Below, in pieces: positions 1 through 15,000 of a stretch of 15,000 bases of DNA. The DNA is from Botryococcus braunii (lineage: Eukaryota > Chlorophyta > Trebouxiophyceae). The stretch is taken from the NCBI GenBank assembly GCA_002005505.1, contig KV908374.1:550107-565106 (forward strand), in the 5' to 3' direction. Position 1 is the first letter of the stretch. Each line of letters starts with the position of its first letter. The notes beneath the pieces are model-generated. The model saw only the letters and a program-made list of their open reading frames with translations. It did no database searches and was not told the origin of the DNA. Made by a program: the position numbers and the translations under genes.

Positions 1-1
1 G

Positions 2-5586
<5,585 letters not shown>

Positions 5587-5822
5587 CCCCTCCTGGCCGC
5601 CCGCTCCCCCCCCCCCCGGGGTCCCCTTTGACCGCCGGCTTTGCCATTTTTTTGGGCAGAGTTTAGAGCCCCCTGCGGTTTGTTTTGCGGCGCTCGGTGA
5701 TGTGGCGCACCACCACCCGCCTTTCGTGTTGCGCCTGCTCTGCCGGGCACGAGGTGCCCTTGCTTCATGCTGTTCCAGGAGAGGTGCAGTCCGGGAGAGG
5801 TGGGGGGGGGGGGGGAAAGGGG

Positions 5823-5855
<33 letters not shown>

Positions 5856-6122
5856 CACATGCGTGTGTGTGATATTGTACAATAGGGATGGGCAGGCATA
5901 TGTACCCCTACCCCAAGCTTGTAGTGGTCTACAGAGGCAGCGGTTGAGGATGAGAAAAGCAACCTCGGAAACTGTTTCGCGGCTCACAACCTCGTCCCAG
6001 TGCGCCCATGTCCGATATCCAACAGCCACCAATATGTTGTGTAGCCAGAACCGGAGTTGGCTTGAATCCGAGACGCAAAGGCCCTGGTTCCTCTCCCAGC
6101 GTGGTTTTTGCCTCATGCTGTA
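5587..6122. other. 3' flank of the UBR-like gene, no gene recognised
   Basis: This holds the presumed 3' UTR of the + gene. I see no AATAAA hexamer close to the stop. A C run lies near 5607-5620, a G run near 5802-5815, and (GT)n at 5827-5855. Open frames exist on both strands but none shows a family motif. Confidence 0.5.
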
Positions 6123-6175
6123 GAGCCACGTGGACTCCACGTGAGCCATGTGGACTCCATGTGAGCCATGTGGAC
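6123..6175. repeat. 20-bp tandem repeat carrying CACGTG/CATGTG motifs
   Basis: Units GAGCCACGTGGACTCCACGT (6123-6142) and GAGCCATGTGGACTCCATGT (6143-6162) are followed by a partial third unit. Each contains E-box-like CACGTG or CATGTG. The second unit differs from the first by C-to-T changes at matching places. Whether any factor binds here is unknown. Confidence 0.85.
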
Positions 6176-6848
6176 GAGGGGAATTACCTCACGCGACCGG
6201 CGGTGCGCATCAGCGGCTCCGATCTTTTCTGTGGGTGACGTGGAGTTCCTGTGAAGCAGGGAGGGATGGGGCCGCGGCTCAAGGCCACGCAAGTTCCTTC
6301 CTTAAAGGGTTTTGCAAACTTTTTTACGAGTCCCTGTTAGGGTTTTGGTTATTTGTTTGTGAGTCATTGTGCGGGGTTTCCTAGTTTTGTGGGTCAGTGC
6401 AGCTGACTAAGCAGGTGAGTGCACCCGCAGCCGCTGCGATTGCTCTCTGCCCAGGACAGGTGTGATGATATCATGACATACTACAGAAGATGACTAATGC
6501 CACTGATTTGAAAACAATCGTTTCCCCCGGGGTCATCGGCGGTCCGCCCGCCCGCCCGCCCGCCCAGGAGGGACGTGGATCAAGGCCCTTTGAGTATGCT
6601 GGACACTCTCCGCAGGGGTAGCATGCGCAATAAGAGCGCCAAAATTGCCGTTTACTGGCCTGAATTCAATCCGATTGGGCTGACTGCGCTTGAAGGCCGA
6701 CTGCCCCGGGAGGTCCACTTGTGGGTACCATTGGGACAGACAAATGGGACTCTTGGGACGGATGCCCCCCCGCCCCTTCGGGGGGTGGAGGGGGGGTTTT
6801 GGGGGAGATAAAAGCCGTCCATTGGCATGGAAACTGTACCGGATCTTG
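6176..6848. other. No gene recognised
   Basis: Mixed sequence with a (GCCC)5 run at 6546-6565 and a weak C/D-box-like arrangement at 6462-6506. Open frames are short and match nothing I know. Confidence 0.4.
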
Positions 6849-6932
6849 AAATCTTTGTATTCCTGCTCTTGGAATCTTTGTGTATCTGCTATTGGAATCT
6901 TTTGTGTACCTGCTTTTGGATTCTTTGGTGTT

Positions 6933-7024
<92 letters not shown>

Positions 7025-7055
7025 TGGTTTTTGAATCTTGGTGTACCGACCCTTA
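6849..7055. repeat. 24-bp minisatellite interrupted by (GT)n
   Basis: Units of 23-24 bp lie at 6849-6872, 6873-6895 and 6896-6919, sharing AATCTTTGTGTAYCTGCT and TTGG. A fourth unit at 6920 turns into (GT)n at about 6933-7022, with two GGTG interruptions. A unit-like TTTTTGAATCTTGGTGTACC resumes at about 7026. Confidence 0.85.
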
Positions 7056-7195
7056 GAGTCTGTATACTAAATTAGGAGGTCCTGCCATGGCCTGGTGCTG
7101 TTCGCCACATGTGGAGGGAGTGAGGCCCACTGATGTGGAGAGCGATCTTTAGAAGAAGTGCAGAGTGTGCATAACCCGGCACACACGGAGGAGAC

Positions 7196-7215
7196 ATTAT
7201 GTAAGCTTACATAAT
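7196..7215. repeat. Perfect 20-bp palindrome
   Basis: ATTATGTAAGCTTACATAAT reads the same on both strands over all 20 bases; the flanking bases do not pair. It sits in unassigned sequence between two minisatellites. Confidence 0.95.
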
Positions 7216-7473
7216 ATGCCCCGTCCCCACGATCCTGTGTGTGGGCCAGACTCTTATGGTGGCGAGGTCTTAGCGCACTGGTCATGTGGCTGCTGGGGTC
7301 CGGCCCCCCCGGGGGGAGGGGGGGGGGAGACTCTTCTTCCCCTGCGCCTTTTCCCCTTTCTTTCCTGTTCCTTCCTATTGCCACCCCCTTTTTTGGGTGG
7401 CTAAAGAAGAAGACCGGCAAAAGGTGGCGGACCAAGGAACGAAGGTGGTCTTTTAAGTGGACCCGTTCGCTGG

Positions 7474-7780
7474 GCAGATCTTGCGGAGTCTCCATAGGGT
7501 TTTGTGTGTCAAGCAGGTCTTGTGGACTCTCCACAGGGTTTTCATGTGTCGCGCAGGTCTTGCGCGCTGTTCGTAGGGTTTTATGACTGGAGCAGGTCTT
7601 CCGCACTGTTCATAGGGTTTTATGTGTCGAGCAGGTCTTGCGCACTGTTCATAGGGTTCCCTTGTGTCGAGCACGACTTAAGGACTATTCACAGTGTTTT
7701 TTCTTTGTGTCGAGCAGGACTTGCGGACTGTTCATGGTGTTTTTACGTGTTGAGCACAGGTCTTGCGCACTGTTCAGAGA
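7474..7780. repeat. 39-43 bp minisatellite, eight units
   Basis: Unit starts are at 7474, 7513, 7553, 7592, 7631, 7671, 7714 and 7754. The consensus begins GCAGGTCTTGCGCACTGTTC and continues ATAGGGTTTTATGTGTCGA. Most spacings are 39 or 40 bp. The 39-bp period allows 13-codon repeats to stay open for short runs on both strands, which I read as a shadow of the repeat rather than a gene. Confidence 0.9.
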
Positions 7781-8027
7781 GGCAGTCCACTGACTAGCTT
7801 GTTGAGCCCGTTCTGTGTACCGTTGTCAGGGTTTTGTAGTGTACTTTTATTAGGGTTTTTTGGGCTGCCATACAGGTTGCCAGATACCGAGGGCTGTGCC
7901 CTCTGCTGTACTAGATGTGGGAAAAGCACGTGCCAAGGTACGTACATGTACGCGTCGGAGTCCGTCAGCCCTTTGGGAGCAAGGGGCACGTGGGGGTGCA
8001 GGCTCTTCTCTCTCTTCCTCCCTCCAC

Positions 8028-8420
<393 letters not shown>

Positions 8421-8424
8421 CGTG

Positions 8425-10440
8425 CGAGCAGTCACAAATGCAGCAGAAAGGGGCCATGCTGAGCAAGGCAAGTCACCCCTTTCTTGTAGAGGTTGAACAC
8501 CCTCGCCGCTGTTTAAGACACTGTGACCCACCCAGAGTGTCTCCGCCATTGCTTGCATTGCAGAACACCTGCCTCTGCCGCCCTTTTTCCATGCATGCCC
8601 GTGCAGCCCTTTTCATATGCAAGCTTTTCTGCAACCATGGCACCGCCCTTTCTTTCATGCCTGCAAGTTCCGGTAACCGTATACCGCTCGTTTTGAACGC
8701 AAGCCTTGTTATGGTTTCAGCCTTTGCCCCACGGACACGCCGATTTTCCGATGTGATTACAAGCCCAAAACTGTACTCAACAGTTTCTCCTTCTAAGCAT
8801 TCGGCGCATCGCTTGCATCGTGCTTTTCGCACGATCGTGCTTTTTACACGACTGTTCCTGCGGCTTTCGCCCTCCGCCTCTCTATTCTGGTTCATGGAAG
8901 GAGACGTGCGGGGCCCTCTGTGCGGAAGAATATGCTTCACTTTTATGTTTCAAGTGCAGAGGCCTTGTTATCCCCTGGGTTTTCCATCTGTTATCCCCCG
9001 CCACCACTGCAGAGAAGGGTCTCAAGAAATTGTGTCTTGGCTCGAGCACGACACTCCAACCTCAGCTGCACCATTGTCAAGGAACCCCTGCAGACGGACC
9101 GCTTCGCATGTACCTTCAATTTGAAGTACATGCCCACGTGCTACCTGTGCCTCCTGACCTACGGAAAAGGAAGACGGGGGCGAGACGCCTAAACTCCCAC
9201 CCCATACTCCCGGCAGTGACCTGGGGGTGGGTATGTGCTACATACTGTACATGTAGACATATGGTACCGCAGTTTTCCTTGAGCATGTCTTTACCAAGCT
9301 GGCCCATTCAGCCAGCAACAGCTACATGCTATATTAGGTGCGCTGGCCCCCCACGCTTTCCTTTTGAGGTAAAAGTGAAATCTTCTTTACCCAGGAGTGG
9401 GCATTTGGGTGCGCTGGGCCCCCCACACTTATCCTTCCCGCCGTCCTATTGCTTTCGAGACCACTGCTTTCGAGACCACAACCCAAAGAGAATAAAACTC
9501 AACTTTTCTTCGAAAAGTGTTCGAACCTTTGCCCTGACCACACGCAAGAAGGAGCAGTCAACTCCAATTCGAGGGTTTGAGGGTTGAAAACGGTTTAATC
9601 CTTGCCATCAACACGCCCAGCAGCGAGCTGCCCCCTTTTTTTTCGGCGAAATTTTGCCTGGACTTTTGCCACGGACACAGAGACACTTCCATCCTACGAT
9701 TAATTAACACAAACTGGACCCCAGCACTGACGGCAGGTACACTTCCGTCCTACGACTTGACACACTTCAAAAGCGAACTAAAGGAACTGGCTGCAAAACA
9801 TATAGCCTCTGGAAAGCTCACCCCCTACGGAATGGGATTTCACGCACGCAGGCCCACGCACGCCACTTCATGAAATCACACAAACTCCACAGAAAGCTTA
9901 TCTTCGGCGCGAGCACCCGGCCCCCAACCTCTCTGTACTTCGGAGTGTACCGACACAACTCGACTTCCGTTCTAGATGAAAAGCTTCCCAAACCTTTGCA
10001 CGTGTGAATGATCTTCCCGGACAACTTCATGAACCAAATCACCGACTTCACTGCCTTAGTAATGCAGGGACAGCACAACCCTCGCCCTCGTGTTCACAGC
10101 GAGAGCACACACAGGGGGTGCTGTCGACCTGCTTGATTCGCTTTCTTCACGCAGTTTTGCCCTGACTTCTCACAAAATGCAAGCACCATATCTTCTGCAC
10201 CAGCCCCGCACCATTGATGTGAGCAAAAACTCAGGAACACACCGACGGCGAACTCAAAAAACAAACCCCCCGGCGCCCACCTGGGCCTTGAACCGTTTTT
10301 GAAAAGGGGTCTCCCTGACACACAATGCCTGGCCCTAGCTAGCAACAATTTCGACAATAGTGCCGGAGGGGCACTCTCACGAGGTTTGAGATTGCCTACT
10401 GAATTTTATACTTCCATTAACTACCCACGGCAGACTCTAA
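8425..10440. other. Microsatellite-free region with many overlapping open frames, function unknown
   Basis: No dinucleotide array occurs here and the sequence looks less GC-rich than the UBR exons. On the + strand, open frames follow one another in different phases: to 9124, 8820-9587, 9577-9873, about 9848-10003 (including LIFGAST and SLYFGVYRHNS), and about 10212-10443 (including SNNFDNSAGGALSRGLRL). A - strand frame is open at 8473-8940. Third-position bias is weaker than in the UBR exons and I recognise no domain. It could be an unknown intron-containing gene, a decayed gene or transposon, or non-coding sequence. Confidence 0.3.
9337..9480. repeat. Short local duplications
   Basis: GGTGCGCTGG(G)CCCCCCAC occurs at about 9337 and 9408. 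TGCTTTCGAGACCAC occurs twice in a row at about 9450-9479. Both suggest recent small tandem events. A similar pair, ACACTTCC(A/G)TCCTACGA, lies at 9683 and 9739, 56 bp apart and therefore out of frame with each other. Confidence 0.75.
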
Positions 10441-11888
10441 GTTGAGCGAAGGTACTCTGGGCCAACCGCATGCAAGCCCCACCCCACCCCACCCGGGGTC
10501 CTCTGCTCACGCGCAGCAAGGTGTTTGGCCCACGGGTAAACACCTTACTGCCATTTATTTCTCCCTTGCTCCCAGAGCAAGAGCCCGCGCCCCCATTTAT
10601 TTGCGGGCAGGGGAGAGGGAAGCCGAGGGATGGCAGGCCCAGCCCATGCGAAAATCCAACTTCGATGCCTCTCGCTGTTGGAGCCCGACCAGGACCGAAC
10701 TATTGCATGCGCTGAGTGGAGAGCCCACGGTGCGGGACATGTGAATGGGGTTGACGAGCCTCTCCAAAAGGAGCGCCATCAAAGAGAGGACGTGCTCACG
10801 CGCGAACGAAATAAAAGAATGTGATCCCGCGTCGACGACCGCAAAACAGGGAGCTGCGGCGTGTCGGGTGACGGTGCAAGCCGCCAAACACCCCCGGGAG
10901 GAGACCCGCCCCGGCGGTTTTCTTGGGGGGGGGGGGGGGGGGAGAAGACGCGGTACAATTCGGAAGCGCAAGGCCCCCCCCCCCCGCTCCCCCTTCAGTC
11001 AGGATGGCTTCTAGCTAGAAAGAGTTCATGGCCCCGTCCCGCCCCCCCCCTCCCCCCAACACTACCACCACCTTCCCAGGAGGGGGGTAAGCTGTGGAGA
11101 GAGCGGCTGTGGAGAGGGCGCTGGTCCCCAAGCATGCATCAGTCGCCCGACATGCAGAGTCAACCAGCCGAGGCCAAACCGCATTCGCCCCCACGAAGCG
11201 GTGTGAGTGGACTGGGCGGTTTGAGCAAGTCTCCACACCCCACCCCCACTTCCCAGCTGCGTTTGCAAGATTCTGTTACTTCGCCAGGGACCCCCGGGGG
11301 GGGGGGGTTGGCCTATACAGAAACCCCCACCGCGCATTTCGTCCCCCGATGTCTCTTCAACATAAAAGCTTGAAGGACAGAAAGGGCTACGTACCGCCCT
11401 CGGGGCTGCAGTACAGTGGAGCCCCAGAGGTGATGCAGGCCCTACCAGAAAGAGTCAGCGCGCTTAAGATACTTTGTGAACGACATCTCTATACTTTTTT
11501 CCCCTCTCACCAGGGAGCTATTTCCGCTACGTTTTGTTGAACCACCACTTCGGGCCCGACTTATTTAGGGTGAACACCTTTGTACACGCAGGCCGATCAA
11601 AGCGTGCAGGCTGGCTCGCGTGCCGTAAATGCTTACACAGGCACACGAGCAGCTTGCTCCTGCACATGATCGGCCTCGCCTGTCTTCCCAGATGGGATCT
11701 TCCAATCGACCTGTCCAAATTTGGGCCCTATAAATCAATCTTCCTATCTACCTGTCCAAATTTGGGCCCTTCAAATGAAGATGAGGCGCCTCTAGTCCTC
11801 CTAGAGCCCCTCTAAATCAGGAGCGGGCTGCTGCAACAACCTGCACGGCTACCAATATCTGCGAAGCCAGGACCTGCTATTGATGCGG
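10441..11888. other. No gene recognised
   Basis: This is the stretch downstream of the proposed end of the - strand gene. It has an 18-G run at 10925-10942 and a 12-C run at 10974-10985 that could pair, further C runs near 11040-11060, and a G run near 11296. A 41-bp duplication at about 11709-11775 repeats CCTGTCCAAATTTGGGCCCT. A - strand frame at 10597-10971 ends in sequence containing AATAAA and might be an exon of an unknown gene, but nothing in its protein is recognisable. Confidence 0.35.
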
Positions 11889-14890
<3,002 letters not shown>

Positions 14891-15000
14891 CTGAGACCCA
14901 AAACAGGTTTCACCTTTCTGTACGTGTCCAAAGTCCATGATAGATTTTGTCTGTATGAACCGCTCCTAGACTCCAAGAATGTACCGCCACCGATTTCCCT

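Noticed and set aside
6051..6115. tRNA-like stretch with a Gln-like anticodon loop (CTTGAAT) and GGTTCCTCTCC resembling box B
   Set aside because: A short TTGG/CCGA stem forms, but the D arm and acceptor stem are missing and the T stem does not pair properly. Box A is poor. Chance similarity is likelier.
7480..7870. Repeated AGGGTTTT resembling plant-type telomere repeats (TTTAGGG)
   Set aside because: The motif occurs once per 39-bp minisatellite unit rather than as a 7-bp tandem repeat, so this is not an interstitial telomere array.
8473..8940. - strand frame of 155 codons with several Cys and basic residues
   Set aside because: Third positions are not C/G-biased as in the recognised exons, no domain is recognisable, and the + strand is open over the same stretch.
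10010..10080. Frame reading MIFPDNFMNQITDFTALVMQ as a possible piggyBac-like transposase fragment
   Set aside because: The likeness to the piggyBac F-x-D/E...TN segment is slight. No DDE residues, terminal repeats or TTAA target sites were found around it.

Overview
This is nuclear DNA from an intron-rich, moderately GC-rich eukaryote, most likely a microalga or related protist such as a stramenopile, haptophyte or chromerid. The reasons are multi-exon genes with GT-AG introns whose phases agree, GC-biased third codon positions in the recognisable exons, and long simple repeats. A GT29-type glycosyltransferase and a UBR-type ubiquitin ligase fit such a lineage. No species can be named from the sequence alone, and nothing here looks bacterial.

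Layout. From 1 to 5586 on the + strand lies the 3' part of a gene for a UBR-family (N-recognin, UBR1/UBR2/PRT6-like) E3 ubiquitin ligase. Nine exons can be joined with consistent phases. They end in the conserved C-terminal cysteine/histidine zinc site and cap domain, with the stop at 5584-5586. From about 5587 to 11888 I recognise no gene family. This stretch holds microsatellites, minisatellites of 20, 24 and 39 bp, a perfect 20-bp palindrome, and an 8.4-10.4 kb part with many overlapping open frames and no microsatellites. From about 14890 down to 11889 on the - strand lies the 3' part of a gene for a GT29 sialyltransferase-like enzyme. It carries the S-motif P-S-T-G with its cysteine and the VS-motif H-x4-E. 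I propose two further cysteine-containing exons beyond a stop codon that would otherwise end the protein. The two genes converge on the unassigned middle.

The two genes need not be functionally linked: one product should act in cytosolic or nuclear protein turnover, the other in the Golgi on glycans. The most striking structure is in the repeats. Almost every long intron contains its own private tandem repeat, and compound (CT)n-(GT)n tracts run in the same direction relative to the sense strand in both convergent genes. All exon joins were read by eye and need transcript confirmation.
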